From positions 372,001-436,000 of the forward strand of contig NZ_RBAK01000002.1 in NCBI RefSeq assembly GCF_003626595.1: a stretch of 64,000 nucleotides of DNA, read 5' to 3'. A program made the translations under genes and the position numbers. The stretch is from Micromonospora endolithica (GTDB taxonomy: Bacteria; Actinomycetota; Actinomycetes; Mycobacteriales; Micromonosporaceae). The notes beneath the pieces are model-generated. The model saw only the letters and a list, made by a program, of their open reading frames with translations, was not told the origin of the DNA and ran no database searches. Of this stretch, positions 43,223 to 51,770 are shown piece after piece (the first letter of the stretch is position 1; every line of letters starts with the position of its first letter).

Positions 43223-43759
43223 TCAGTTGGCGATGACCAGGTGGAAGCCGCGGTCGGCCTCGACCCCGGCCGAGTTGCGGGTCTGCACGAAGACCGAGTT
43301 GACCGCCGGCAAGGTACGCGGTGCGACGCCGATCTCACCGGAGTCCGGGACGAAGCCGGGGCCGGAGTCCCCGATCGTCGCCACGTACGCCTTGGCCGAC
43401 ACGTTGTACGGGAAGGTCACCTGGTACTTGCCGGCACCCCAGGTGCCGGTCGGGAACTTGTAGACGCTGACGCCGACGCCCAGCGGACGGGCCAGCGTGC
43501 CGTTCGGGTTGACCACCGCGAAGGAGATGGTCCCCGGCAGCGTGGCCTGGGTGCTCACCCGTTCCCGGGCCGCCCTGTCCCGGCGGGCCGATTCGCCGGC
43601 CACCGGCGGCTGGCCACCGGGCTGGCGGACGGACGCCTGGGTGACCTCCGCCGGCGCCTTCGCCGAGGGCTGGGCGACGGCGACGCCGCCACCGGCCAGG
43701 GTGAGCGCGCCGACGGCGAACGCCACCACCATGGCCTTACGTCTTCCGATTTTCAGCAT
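43223..43759 (-). CDS. Secreted hypothetical protein
   Basis: I do not recognise the family. The 178-residue protein has a clear signal peptide (MLKIGRRKAMVVAFAVGALT, cleavage near AVAQ at about 29), a charged linker, and a beta-rich domain from about 75 (TISFAVVNPNGTLARPLGVG). It has no Cys. The ATG follows GAGGGAGATC. A 7-bp hairpin (CCGTTCC/GGAACGG, 43790-43811) lies about 30 bases before the start, within the likely 5' leader. Confidence 0.75.
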   Translation of the reverse strand: MLKIGRRKAMVVAFAVGALTLAGGGVAVAQPSAKAPAEVTQASVRQPGGQPPVAGESARRDRAARERVSTQATLPGTISFAVVNPNGTLARPLGVGVSVYKFPTGTWGAGKYQVTFPYNVSAKAYVATIGDSGPGFVPDSGEIGVAPRTLPAVNSVFVQTRNSAGVEADRGFHLVIAN

Positions 43760-44102
43760 GACAGATCTCCCTCTGACCGTGCGGGATTACCGTTCCACCC
43801 TTGCGGAACGGCTTTGCTCTGCATTTTCCGACGTGCCGGAGATGAACGGCATCCGACGGGACAACACCATCCCGTCGCACCTCGAATATTTGACAACTCA
43901 AGGATTCTTGTGGACTCTGACCTGCAGTTACTACTCAGAGTTTCGAAGCGTCAACCAGGTGGAACCTAGCACCACAAAAAGCTTGACGTCAATAGTCGAT
44001 CACGCCGCGAGGCCAGTTTCTGACTCAATCCATTAATTGTGAAAGCGACACGCTCGACCATTCACGAAATGGCCGGGGCGCCGGAGGCACCCGCGGTCCG
44101 GC
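43760..44102. other. AT-richer divergent intergenic region
   Basis: About 340 bases, clearly less GC-rich than the flanks, hold no supported gene. Visible structures are the hairpin CCGTTCC/GGAACGG (43790-43811), the hairpin CGACGGGA/TCCCGTCG (43854-43877), TTGACA at 43890-43895, TTGACG at 43983-43988, and palindrome TGACGTCA (43984-43991). These could be promoters and operators for the secreted-protein gene or a small RNA; no full promoter is clear. Confidence 0.45.
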
Positions 44103-44108
44103 TAGGGT
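44103..44108 (+). promoter_or_regulatory. -10 element TAGGGT for a leaderless mRNA
   Basis: TAGGGT lies 6 bases before the ATG at 44115; no ribosome binding site is present. Confidence 0.6.
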
Positions 44109-44114
44109 CCAACC

Positions 44115-45131
44115 ATGATCGAGACCGAACGCGGGGGCGGCACGCGCCGGCACCGGGCCACCTCGGCACTGTGCTGGCTCGCGGTCGCCCCGGCCGTCGC
44201 CTGGGCCGGCGTACGGCTGCTCGGTCTCGACCGGGGTCCCCTGGTCCAGGCGCTCGCCTTCACGCCGTACGCCGCGCTGGCCAGCCTGACCCCGCTGGTG
44301 CTGGCGGTCGCGCTGCGGCGCCGGTGGCCCGCGGTGGTCGCGGCCGTCACCGCGACCGTGCTGGTCGCCCTGGTCGCGCCCCGGGCGTTGGCCGACCGGC
44401 AACCCGCCGTGGCCGGACCCACCGTCCGGCTGTTGACCGCCAACCTGCTCGCCGGAGCCGCCGACGCGCGGGCCGTGGTCGACCTGGTCCGCCGGCACCG
44501 GGTGGACGTGCTGACCGTGCAGGAGTTCACCCCGGACGCGCAGGTCCAGCTGGACCGCCTCGGCCTGGCCGAGCTGCTGCCGCACCGCCAGCTCCACCCG
44601 CGGGTGGGCACCGTCGGCTCGGGCCTCTACGCGCGCTTTCCCGTCGGCGACGGCGGGGTCCGGCACAACCGGGGCGGCTGGGGTTTCGACCAGGCATACG
44701 GCACGCTGGCCGTCCCGGACGCGCCGCCGGTCCGGGTGGAGTCCGCCCACCCCAGCGCGCCGTACGCCATCGACCAGGTCGGTCACTGGCGCGCCGACCT
44801 GGCGGCACAGCCGCCGGCCACCCCGGACGGGCCGCTGCGGATCCTCGCCGGCGACTTCAACGCCACCCTCGACCACGCGCCGCTGCGTGCGCTGCTCGGC
44901 ACCGGGTACGTCGACGCGGCGGACGCCGTGGGAGCGGGCCTGGTCGGCACCTGGGGTCCCTACGACGGCGACCCGATCCCCCCGGTGACCATCGACCACG
45001 TCCTGGTGGACCGGCGGATCGCCGTCCGCGCGGTGTCGGTGCACCCGGTACGCGGCAGCGACCACCGCGCGGTGCTGGCCGAGGTCACCCTCCCGCGGGT
45101 CCCACCCGGGCCCGGTCCAGGCCGTAGGTGA
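44115..45131 (+). CDS. Membrane-anchored endonuclease/exonuclease/phosphatase family protein
   Basis: The 338-residue protein has about three N-terminal membrane segments (20-95) and an EEP domain (about 105-330). That domain has RLLTANLLAG, DVLTVQEFTPD, LAGDFNATLDH, TIDHVLVD and GSDHRAV, the catalytic motifs of the family. It resembles VanJ/SdrC-type proteins of actinobacteria, some linked to resistance to cell-wall antibiotics; that link is inference. The last 47 bases overlap the 3' end of cimA on the other strand. Confidence 0.88.
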   Translation: MIETERGGGTRRHRATSALCWLAVAPAVAWAGVRLLGLDRGPLVQALAFTPYAALASLTPLVLAVALRRRWPAVVAAVTATVLVALVAPRALADRQPAVAGPTVRLLTANLLAGAADARAVVDLVRRHRVDVLTVQEFTPDAQVQLDRLGLAELLPHRQLHPRVGTVGSGLYARFPVGDGGVRHNRGGWGFDQAYGTLAVPDAPPVRVESAHPSAPYAIDQVGHWRADLAAQPPATPDGPLRILAGDFNATLDHAPLRALLGTGYVDAADAVGAGLVGTWGPYDGDPIPPVTIDHVLVDRRIAVRAVSVHPVRGSDHRAVLAEVTLPRVPPGPGPGRR

Positions 45132-46683
45132 GGGCGTCGACAAGCGCGTGCCAGCTCGCCTCCACCACGTTCGGGTGCACCCCGACCGTGGTCCAGTCCC
45201 GGCCGGCGCCGTCGGCGGTCTCCACCAGCACCCGGGTCACCGCGCCGGTGCCGTGGCTGCCCTCCAGGATCCGGACCTTGTAGTCGGCCAGCTCGAAGTC
45301 GCGCAGCTCGGGGTAGTGCCGCGCCAGGCCGACCCGCAACGCCTCGTCGAGGGCGTTGACCGGGCCGTTGCCCTCGGCGGTGGCGATGACCCGCTCACCG
45401 CGCACCCGGATCTTCACGGTGGCCTCGGAGACCACCGAGCCGTCCTCGCGGTGCTCCACCAGCACCCGGTACGACTCCAGCGCGAACGGCCGCACCGGGG
45501 CGGCGTCCGGCAGTTCGGAGCGGACCAGCAGCTCGAACGACGCGTCGGCGGCCTCGAACGACCAGCCGCCGGCCTCCAGCTCCTTGACCCGGCTGGTGAC
45601 CTTCGACAGCGTGTCCGGATGGCCGGCCAGGTCCAGGCCCAGCTCGCGGCTCTTCAGCTCGACGCTGGCCCGGCCGGCCATCTCGGTGATGAGGATCCGC
45701 ATGTCGTTGCCCACCACCACGGGGTCCACGTGGTTGTAGAGCAGCGGATCCACCTTGATCGCGCTCGCGTGCAGCCCCGCCTTGTGGGCGAAGGCGGCGG
45801 CCCCGGCGTACGCCTGGTGGGTGTCGGGGGCGATGTTGGCGATCTCGGCGATGGCGTGGGAGACCCGCACCATCTGCGCCAGGCAGCCCTCCGGTAGGAC
45901 CGGCATGCCCAGCTTGAGCTGGAGGTTGGCGACCACCGCGAAGATGTCCGCGTTGCCGGGCCGCTCGCCGTACCCGTTGGCGGTGCCCTGCACGTGCCGC
46001 ACGCCGGCCTCGACCGCGGCGATCGTGTTGGCCACCGCGCAGGCGGTGTCGTTCTGGGCGTGCATGCCGAGCAGCTCGGGGGCGACGCCGATCCGGTCGG
46101 TGAGGTCGACGATCGCGGCGGTCACCCGGGAGGGCAGCATGCCGCCGTTGGTGTCGCAGAGCACGAACCGCTCGGCGCCCGCGGCGAGCGCGGTCTCGAC
46201 CACCGCCGAGGTGTACGCGGGGTCGTGCCGGTACCCGTCGAAGAAGTGCTCGCCGTCGACGAACACCCGCCGTCCCTCGGCGACCAGGTGCGCGACGGTG
46301 TCGTGGATCATCGCCAGGTTCTCCCCGGCGGACGTGCGCAGCGCCCGCTCCACGTGCCGCAGGTCGGCCTTGGCGACCAGCGCGATCGCCGGCGTCCCGG
46401 CGTCGAGCAGCCCGCGCACCTGGGCGTCGTCGGTGACCGCGACCCCGGCGCGGCGGGTGGCGCCGAACGCCACCAGCACGGCGTGCCGCAGGTCCAGCTC
46501 GGTGCGGGCGCGCCGGAAGAACTCGGTGTCCTTGGGCACCGCGCCCGGCCAACCGCCCTCGACGAAGCCGACCCCGAACTCGTCGAGCAGCCGGGCCACG
46601 GCCAGCTTGTCGACCACCGAGTAGCTGAGCCCCTCGCGCTGGGCGCCGTCGCGCAGGGTCGTGTCGTAGACCTGGAACGTCAT
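45085..46683 (-). CDS. cimA: Citramalate synthase (2-isopropylmalate synthase family)
   Basis: CimA condenses pyruvate and acetyl-CoA to (R)-citramalate, giving 2-oxobutyrate for isoleucine without threonine. The 532 residues start MTFQVYDTTLRDGAQREGLS, with the catalytic DGAQREG-type motif, and contain FVDGEHFFDGYRHDP, CDTNGGMLPS, GMHAQNDTACAVAN and a C-terminal LeuA-type allosteric domain (about 400-532). The ATG follows GAAGGGATC. An Ile-Ile leader peptide and terminator lie upstream, so it is probably attenuated by isoleucine supply. Confidence 0.93.
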   Translation of the reverse strand: MTFQVYDTTLRDGAQREGLSYSVVDKLAVARLLDEFGVGFVEGGWPGAVPKDTEFFRRARTELDLRHAVLVAFGATRRAGVAVTDDAQVRGLLDAGTPAIALVAKADLRHVERALRTSAGENLAMIHDTVAHLVAEGRRVFVDGEHFFDGYRHDPAYTSAVVETALAAGAERFVLCDTNGGMLPSRVTAAIVDLTDRIGVAPELLGMHAQNDTACAVANTIAAVEAGVRHVQGTANGYGERPGNADIFAVVANLQLKLGMPVLPEGCLAQMVRVSHAIAEIANIAPDTHQAYAGAAAFAHKAGLHASAIKVDPLLYNHVDPVVVGNDMRILITEMAGRASVELKSRELGLDLAGHPDTLSKVTSRVKELEAGGWSFEAADASFELLVRSELPDAAPVRPFALESYRVLVEHREDGSVVSEATVKIRVRGERVIATAEGNGPVNALDEALRVGLARHYPELRDFELADYKVRILEGSHGTGAVTRVLVETADGAGRDWTTVGVHPNVVEASWHALVDALTYGLDRARVGPAGG

Positions 46684-46721
46684 GGTGATCCCTTCGTGTG
46701 TCGACCAGCGGTGCGGGCAAC

Positions 46722-46751
46722 AAAAAGACCCCCCGCGGATGCGGGAGGTCT
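46722..46751 (-). terminator. Attenuator terminator of cimA
   Basis: On the minus strand AGACCTCCCGC pairs with GCGGGGGGTCT (11 bp, one T-G) around ATCC and is followed by TTTTTGTT. It lies between the leader peptide and cimA, where only an attenuator makes sense. Confidence 0.88.
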
Positions 46752-46779
46752 GCGCGCTCGGCGAGGGGAGGCCGGCGCG

Positions 46780-46812
46780 CTAGGTGCCAATAATCGAGAC
46801 GGTGCTGGTCAC
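46780..46812 (-). CDS. cimA leader peptide (10 residues, Ile-Ile)
   Basis: GTG ACC AGC ACC GTC TCG ATT ATT GGC ACC TAG encodes VTSTVSIIGT. Two adjacent ATT codons are conspicuous here because ATT is rare in this GC-rich genome. Ribosome stalling at these codons when Ile-tRNA is scarce would let transcription pass the terminator at 46722. CAGAGT (46820-46825) lies 7 bases before the GTG, so the leader is probably translated from a leaderless message. Confidence 0.82.
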   Translation of the reverse strand: MTSTVSIIGT

Positions 46813-46819
46813 GAGCGAC

Positions 46820-46825
46820 ACTCTG
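46820..46825 (-). promoter_or_regulatory. Candidate -10 CAGAGT of the cimA leader
   Basis: The hexamer is 7 bases before the leader GTG. No good -35 is seen at 16-19 bases. Confidence 0.4.
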
Positions 46826-46970
46826 CCACCCCGGGGCGCGTTTTGGGAGGCACAATCCACATCTCGGGACATCGTTTCCTGGTCCCGGTGCCCGGGTAGC
46901 TCCCCTGGTGACGTCTCCGACGGCGGTGGCGTCTCCCGACGACCCGTGGCGGTCGAGGCAGGAGTGACCC

Positions 46971-47429
46971 ATGGACAGGCTCGACCCGCACAGCACGCAC
47001 GGCAGCACCGGCCCGCTGTCCGACGGCGGCCAGGGAGCGTTCCCCGGCGGCGCCCCGGCCGGCGCCTTCGACCCGTGGCGCTACCGGGACACCGCCGGCG
47101 TGGCCGACGCCGACCTGGTCGGCTACAAGGTGGAGGCGAGCGACGGCGGCGTCGGCAAGGTGGACGGGGCCAGCCACGACGTGAACTCCAGCTACCTCGT
47201 GGTGGACACCGGCCCGTGGGTATTTGGCAAGAAGGTCATGCTCCCCGCCGGCACCGTCAACCACGTCGACCACGACGAGCAGAAGGTGTACGTCGACCGC
47301 AGCCGCGACGAGATCAAGGCCGCCCCGGAGTACGACGAGACCGCCGACACCGACCCCACCTACCGGGACCGGCTCGGCGGCTACTACAGCGAGACGTACT
47401 CGGCCATCCCGCCGGGCACCGCCCGCTGA
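46971..47429 (+). CDS. PRC-barrel domain protein
   Basis: The 152-residue protein has a Gly/Pro-rich start, then a PRC-barrel (about 45-115: LVGYKVEASDGGVGKVDGAS and VFGKKVMLPAGTVNHVDHD). An acidic end with YDETADTDPTYRDRLGGYY follows. PRC-barrels mediate protein or RNA contacts; stand-alone forms are often stress-induced. The ATG follows GGCAGGAGTG. A 14-bp stem (47443-47474) closes the gene. Confidence 0.85.
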   Translation: MDRLDPHSTHGSTGPLSDGGQGAFPGGAPAGAFDPWRYRDTAGVADADLVGYKVEASDGGVGKVDGASHDVNSSYLVVDTGPWVFGKKVMLPAGTVNHVDHDEQKVYVDRSRDEIKAAPEYDETADTDPTYRDRLGGYYSETYSAIPPGTAR

Positions 47430-47442
47430 CCCCACCCGCCGA

Positions 47443-47474
47443 AACGGCCTCCCGCAACGGTGCGGGGGGCCGTT
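47443..47474 (+). terminator. Terminator of the PRC-barrel gene
   Basis: AACGGCCTCCCGCA pairs with TGCGGGGGGCCGTT (one T-G) around loop ACGG. Its right arm ends on the first base of the next gene's -10 TACCGT. Confidence 0.75.
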
Positions 47475-47479
47475 ACCGT
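47474..47479 (+). promoter_or_regulatory. -10 element TACCGT for the phosphatase gene
   Basis: TACCGT is 6 bases before the GTG at 47486, suggesting a leaderless message that starts just beyond the previous terminator. Confidence 0.55.
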
Positions 47480-47485
47480 GTCGAG

Positions 47486-48223
47486 GTGGACACCACCGGC
47501 ACGGACCGCAGGATCCCCTTCGCCACGATGTTCAACTTCCGCGACGTCGGCGGCCACACCGGCCACGACGGGCGTACGGTGCGCCGGCGACGGCTCTACC
47601 GCTCCGACTCGCCGCACCGCATCGAGGGTGCCGACCGGGACGCGTTCGCCGCCCTCGGGGTCCGGACCGTGATCGACCTGCGCCGCCCGTACGAGGTGGA
47701 GCGGGACGGCCGGGTGCCCCACTTCGACGGGCTGACCTGGCGAAACATCCACCCCGAGCACGCCGAGTGGCACGAACGGCCGTACCAGCCGGGCACCGAT
47801 CTGGCCCGCTACCTCGCCGACCGGTACGCCGACCTGGCCCAGACCGGCACCGCCGGGTTGGCCGAGGCGGTGGGCCTGATCGCGGACTCGGTGAACGCGC
47901 CGGTGGTCGTGCACTGCGTCGCCGGCAAGGACCGCACCGGCATCGTCTGCGGGCTCACCCTCGCCGTGCTGGGGGTGTCCGACGAGCACATCGCCGCGGA
48001 CTACGCGCTGAGCACCGAGGCCGGCGAGCGCTTCATGGCGTGGTTCACCGCCTCCGGCCACCAGGTACGCCCGGGGCTGCCCCCGCTCACCTGCCCGGAG
48101 CAGGCGATGCTGCTGTTCCTCGCCGAGCTGCGCGAGGGCCACGGCTCGATCGAGGACTACCTGCGCCACGCCGGCGTCACCGACGACCAGCTGACCGCCC
48201 TGCGCGAGCACCTGCTCGACTGA
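47486..48223 (+). CDS. Tyrosine-protein phosphatase (PtpB/DSP-like)
   Basis: The 245-residue protein has the catalytic P-loop HCVAGKDRTGIV at about 151-162 (CxxGKDR) and an N-terminal FRDVGGHT. A GxRTVIDLRRPYEVERDG segment is also typical of the PtpB-like Tyr/Ser phosphatases of actinobacteria. These act on phosphoproteins or phosphoinositides. The GTG is chosen for its leaderless -10; longer in-frame extension upstream is not conserved in character. Confidence 0.88.
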   Translation: MDTTGTDRRIPFATMFNFRDVGGHTGHDGRTVRRRRLYRSDSPHRIEGADRDAFAALGVRTVIDLRRPYEVERDGRVPHFDGLTWRNIHPEHAEWHERPYQPGTDLARYLADRYADLAQTGTAGLAEAVGLIADSVNAPVVVHCVAGKDRTGIVCGLTLAVLGVSDEHIAADYALSTEAGERFMAWFTASGHQVRPGLPPLTCPEQAMLLFLAELREGHGSIEDYLRHAGVTDDQLTALREHLLD

Positions 48224-48262
48224 GCCCGGCCCGGGCAGTGCCGGGGACGGCAGAGCCGGCGT

Positions 48263-48316
48263 TGTGGGGAGGGCCCTCTCCGCTACGCCAGGCGTTCGGA
48301 GGGGGCCCTTCCGCAC
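48263..48316. repeat. Dispersed repeat, copy 2 (GGAAGGGCCCC element)
   Basis: Read on the minus strand it begins GCGGAAGGGCCCCC, continues GAACGCCTGGCGTAGCGGA and ends GAGGGCCCTC. It aligns along its length with the element at 24968-25018, in opposite orientation. It sits between the phosphatase gene and ilvE (convergent) and can fold, so it may also end transcription. Confidence 0.7.
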
Positions 48317-48319
48317 ACC

Positions 48320-49417
48320 TCAGATGACGCGGTGGACCCAGTTGTGCGGGTCGGCGACCTTGCCGCGCTGGAGGTCGATCAGCTGCTGGCGCAGCGCCGT
48401 GGTCACCCGGCCCGACCCGCCGCCGCCGACCACGAACTCCCCGTCCGGGAAGCGGACCGTGCCGATCGGGGTGATCACCGCGGCGGTGCCGCAGGCGAAC
48501 ACCTCGCGCAGCCGCCCGCTGGCCGCGTCCGCCTGCCAGTCGGCGAAGCTCACCGGCCGCTCCTCGATCCGGTGTCCGGCGTCCTGGGCCAGCCGCAGCA
48601 CCGACTCCCGGGTGATGCCCGGCAGGATGGTGCCGGTCAGCGGCGGGGTGACCAGCGTGTCGTCGTCGTAGACGAAGAAGACGTTCATGCCGCCCAGCTC
48701 GTCGACGAAGCGTCGCTCCACGGCGTCCAGGAAGACCACCTGGTCGCAACCGTGCTCGATCGCCTCGGCTTGGGCGGCGAGCGAGGCGGCGTAGTTGCCG
48801 CCGCACTTCGCCGCGCCGGTGCCGCCCGGCGCGGCGCGGGTGTAGTCCGGCGAGACCCAGACGGTCACCGGCTTGACCCCGCCGGAGAAGTAGGACCCGG
48901 CCGGGGACGCGATCACCACGTAGAGGTATTCGTTGGCCGGGCGGACGCCCAGGAAGACCTCGCTGGCGAACATGAACGGCCGCAGGTAGAGGCTGCTGTC
49001 CTCGTCCTCGGGGATCCACTCCCGGTCGATCTCGATCAGCTTGCGCAGCGAGTCGACGAACGTCGCCTCGGGCAGCTGTGGCATCGCCATCCGCCGGGCC
49101 GAGTCGGCGAACCGGGCGGCGTTCGCCTCCGGCCGGAACATGGTGACCCCACCGTCGGCGGTGCGGTACGCCTTCATCCCCTCGAAGATCTCCTGCGCGT
49201 AGTGCAGGACGGCGGCGGCCGGGTCCATCGGGATCGGGGCCCGCGCCTCGACCCGGGCGTCGTACCAGCCCTTGCCGTCGGCGTAGCGCACGGTGACCAT
49301 GTGGTCGGTGAAGACCCGCCCGAACCCGGGGTTGGCCAGCAGGGCTGCCCGGTCGGCGGCGGATACCGGCGCGGGATTCGGACGGATCTCGAAGTCGAGC
49401 TTGTCACCACCGCTCAT
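48320..49417 (-). CDS. ilvE: Branched-chain amino acid aminotransferase
   Basis: IlvE performs the last step of leucine, isoleucine and valine synthesis with PLP and glutamate. The 365 residues show the class IV fold: YAQEIFEGMKAYR, the PLP lysine in AAKCGGNYAASL, and FACGTAAVITPIG near the end. The ATG (MSGGDKLDF) follows GGGAGG by 9 bases; an in-frame start 10 codons earlier (49447) is less likely. It is followed on its 3' side by the dispersed repeat and preceded by leuB in the same direction. Confidence 0.96.
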   Translation of the reverse strand: MSGGDKLDFEIRPNPAPVSAADRAALLANPGFGRVFTDHMVTVRYADGKGWYDARVEARAPIPMDPAAAVLHYAQEIFEGMKAYRTADGGVTMFRPEANAARFADSARRMAMPQLPEATFVDSLRKLIEIDREWIPEDEDSSLYLRPFMFASEVFLGVRPANEYLYVVIASPAGSYFSGGVKPVTVWVSPDYTRAAPGGTGAAKCGGNYAASLAAQAEAIEHGCDQVVFLDAVERRFVDELGGMNVFFVYDDDTLVTPPLTGTILPGITRESVLRLAQDAGHRIEERPVSFADWQADAASGRLREVFACGTAAVITPIGTVRFPDGEFVVGGGGSGRVTTALRQQLIDLQRGKVADPHNWVHRVI

Positions 49418-49667
49418 TGCGCTGACCTCCCTGCGGGACGACGGCACACGGGTCCGCGTGCCGAGAACACGGTGCGAGAAACTTACCCCGAACGGTCGTT
49501 CAGCGGGTAGCGCCGCCCGGGCGCGCTGGCGGCCGGCGGCGGCACATCCCGATGAGCCGCGGAGGGCGACGGCGGGACCGGCCGGTGGTCCGGCGGCGAC
49601 CGGAACCGACCGTCACGGCCGGTGCCGACGCGGGCGGACGCGGTCGGGGCTCTCGGGGGTACGGGGC

Positions 49668-50699
49668 TCAGCCTGCGGCGTGTGCGGCCAGCCGGTCCCC
49701 GACCTCCTCGGTGCGTACCGGTACGCCGGGTACCCGACCGGCCAGCTCGGCGCCGACGGCGGCGGTGATCCGGGCCGCGGCGTCGGCGTGGCCGAGCTGG
49801 TCGAGCAGCAGGGCGGCGGAGAGCACGGCGGCGACCGGGTCGGCGAGGCCGCGGCCGGCGATGTCCGGCGCGGAGCCGTGCACCGGCTCGAACATCGACG
49901 GGTACGTCCCGTCCGGGTTGATGCTGCCGCTGGCGGCCAGCCCGATGCCGCCGGTGACCGCGGCGGCGATGTCGGTGAGGATGTCGCCGAAGAGGTTGTC
50001 GGTGACCACCACGTCGTAGCGCTGCGGCTGGGTCACCAGGAACATCGCGGCGGCGTCCACGTGCTGGTACTCGGTGGTCACGTCGGGGTGCTCGGCGGCG
50101 ACGGCCTCGAAGGCCCGCGCCCACAGCGATCCGGCGTGGGTCAGCACGTTGGTCTTGTGCACCAGGGTGACCTTGCGCCGTTCCCGGCGTCCCGCGCGGG
50201 CGAACGCGTCGCGGATGACCCGTTCCACGCCGTGCCGGGTGTTCAGGCTCTCCTCGGTGGCGACCTCGGCCGGGGTGCCCCGGTGCAGGCTGCCGCCGGC
50301 ACCCGCGTAGAGGCCCTCGGTGCCCTCGCGGACGACCACCAGGTCCACCTCGCCGGGCTTGACGCCGCCGAGCGGTCCGGCGGTGCCGGGCCACAGCCGG
50401 GAGGGCCGGAGGTTGACGTACTGGTCGAAGGCGAAACGCAGCTTGAGCAGCAGCCCGCGCTCCAGCACGCCCGGCGGGACGGTCGGGTCGCCGACGGCGC
50501 CGAGCAGGATGGCGTCGTGTCCGGCCAGCTCCTCGAGGACCGAGTCGGGCAGGACCTCGCCGGTGCGGTGGTAGCGTGCCGCGCCGAGGTCGTACTCGGT
50601 GGTCCGCACGCCCGGCAGCACGGCGTCGACGACCTTGCGGGCCTGCGCGACCACCTCGGGCCCGATGCCGTCACCGGCCACCACCGCGATGCGTGCCAC
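49668..50699 (-). CDS. leuB: 3-isopropylmalate dehydrogenase
   Basis: LeuB oxidises 3-isopropylmalate with NAD to 2-oxoisocaproate precursor. The 343 residues start [17 protein letters not shown] and contain [41 protein letters not shown] and [13 protein letters not shown], all typical. The GTG follows GAAGGAGAGCAGGAC. The promoter region at 50766-50783 has the CCAGAATTnnGG motif shared with leuC/ndgR. A 250-base gap with no recognisable feature separates its stop from ilvE. Confidence 0.97.
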   Translation of the reverse strand: MARIAVVAGDGIGPEVVAQARKVVDAVLPGVRTTEYDLGAARYHRTGEVLPDSVLEELAGHDAILLGAVGDPTVPPGVLERGLLLKLRFAFDQYVNLRPSRLWPGTAGPLGGVKPGEVDLVVVREGTEGLYAGAGGSLHRGTPAEVATEESLNTRHGVERVIRDAFARAGRRERRKVTLVHKTNVLTHAGSLWARAFEAVAAEHPDVTTEYQHVDAAAMFLVTQPQRYDVVVTDNLFGDILTDIAAAVTGGIGLAASGSINPDGTYPSMFEPVHGSAPDIAGRGLADPVAAVLSAALLLDQLGHADAAARITAAVGAELAGRVPGVPVRTEEVGDRLAAHAAG

Positions 50700-50765
50700 G
50701 TCCTGCTCTCCTTCGCCTAGCCCGTCCGCCCGACCGTACGCCCCCGTCCCGCCTCCCGGTACGAA

Positions 50766-50783
50766 TGTTCCAGAATTCGGGAC
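50766..50783. promoter_or_regulatory. Candidate regulator site upstream of leuB
   Basis: TTCCAGAATTCGGGA at 50768-50782 contains CCAGAATTCGGG. It resembles TCCCAGAATTTAGGA in the leuC/ndgR region (13 of 17 positions by eye over the wider window). Confidence 0.45.
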
Positions 50784-50921
50784 GGACGGATGCACAGCAC
50801 CCTCCCAGGTGGCATTCATGAGGCGGTCATCTCCGCTGCCTAGGGTGATGGCCAGCGGGCCGACGGGGGCCCGTGCGCGGCGAGGCGACTGCGGAGCCGT
50901 TCGGGCGAGGGAGCGGGTGCG

Positions 50922-51770
50922 ATGCGGATCGACGAGCAGCCACGGACCCGGTGGGTGGACCCGGCGGTCTTCCACCACGGCGGGCGGCCGGACCTGCGGC
51001 TCGGCGGACGGCACCACCGGATCGACCGCCCCGGCACCGCGGTCGGCGACCGGATCGACGTGCGGCACACCGTCCGCACCTCCACCGCCGAGTACTCGCT
51101 GCTGCTCAACGCCCCCGCCTGGCTCGGTCGCCGGGGCGTCGGCGAGGCACTGCGGGACGCGGTCGCCGAGCTGCGCGCCATCGACCTGACCTACGGCCCG
51201 GCCCGCCCGGACAGCCTGGTGTCCCGACTGCGCCGAGGCGAGATCAGCCCCGACTCGTACCCACCGCTGGCCGACCTGGTGGACCGCTGCGCCGCGATGC
51301 GCGCGGCCACCGACGGCTGGTTCGACGCGTGGGCGGTGCCGGGCGGCTTCGACCCCGGCGGCCTGCTCGGCGGGTGGGCGGTGGAGCGGGCCGCGGGCCG
51401 GCTGCGCGCCGCCGGCATCCACGACTACGCGGTGCTCACCGGCGCGGACCTGGTGGTACGCGGGCACGCCGCGCACGGCGGCCCGTGGCGGGTCGCGGTG
51501 CACCACCCGACCGACCGGCGGCGCGCGCCGCTGGTGCTGGAGATGACCGCGGGCGCGGTCGGCACCTCGGGCGTGACCGGCCGGCAGGGGCACGTGGTGG
51601 ACCCGCACACCGGGGAGCCGGCCGAGCACCTCGTCGCCGCCACCGTCGTCGGCCCGGACCTCGCGGTCGCCGACGCCTACGCGACCGCCCTCTACGCCGC
51701 CGGCCCGACCGGGCTGGCCTGGTTCCGCAACGGCTCCGACTATCGCGCGCTCTTCGCCCACCGGCGCTGA
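50922..51770 (+). CDS. FAD:protein FMN transferase (ApbE-like)
   Basis: ApbE attaches FMN to threonine in target flavoproteins on the outer face of the membrane, or acts as an FAD pyrophosphatase. The 282 residues have [21 protein letters not shown] and the metal-binding C-terminal [20 protein letters not shown]...ADAYATAL. No signal peptide is visible, which is unusual for an exported ApbE. The ATG follows GAGGGAG. It is divergent from leuB. Confidence 0.85.
   Translation: MRIDEQPRTRWVDPAVFHHGGRPDLRLGGRHHRIDRPGTAVGDRIDVRHTVRTSTAEYSLLLNAPAWLGRRGVGEALRDAVAELRAIDLTYGPARPDSLVSRLRRGEISPDSYPPLADLVDRCAAMRAATDGWFDAWAVPGGFDPGGLLGGWAVERAAGRLRAAGIHDYAVLTGADLVVRGHAAHGGPWRVAVHHPTDRRRAPLVLEMTAGAVGTSGVTGRQGHVVDPHTGEPAEHLVAATVVGPDLAVADAYATALYAAGPTGLAWFRNGSDYRALFAHRR

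Noticed and set aside
43984..43991. TGACGTCA as a CRP/CRE-type operator
   Set aside because: A single 8-bp palindrome with no matching partner site or known regulator here.
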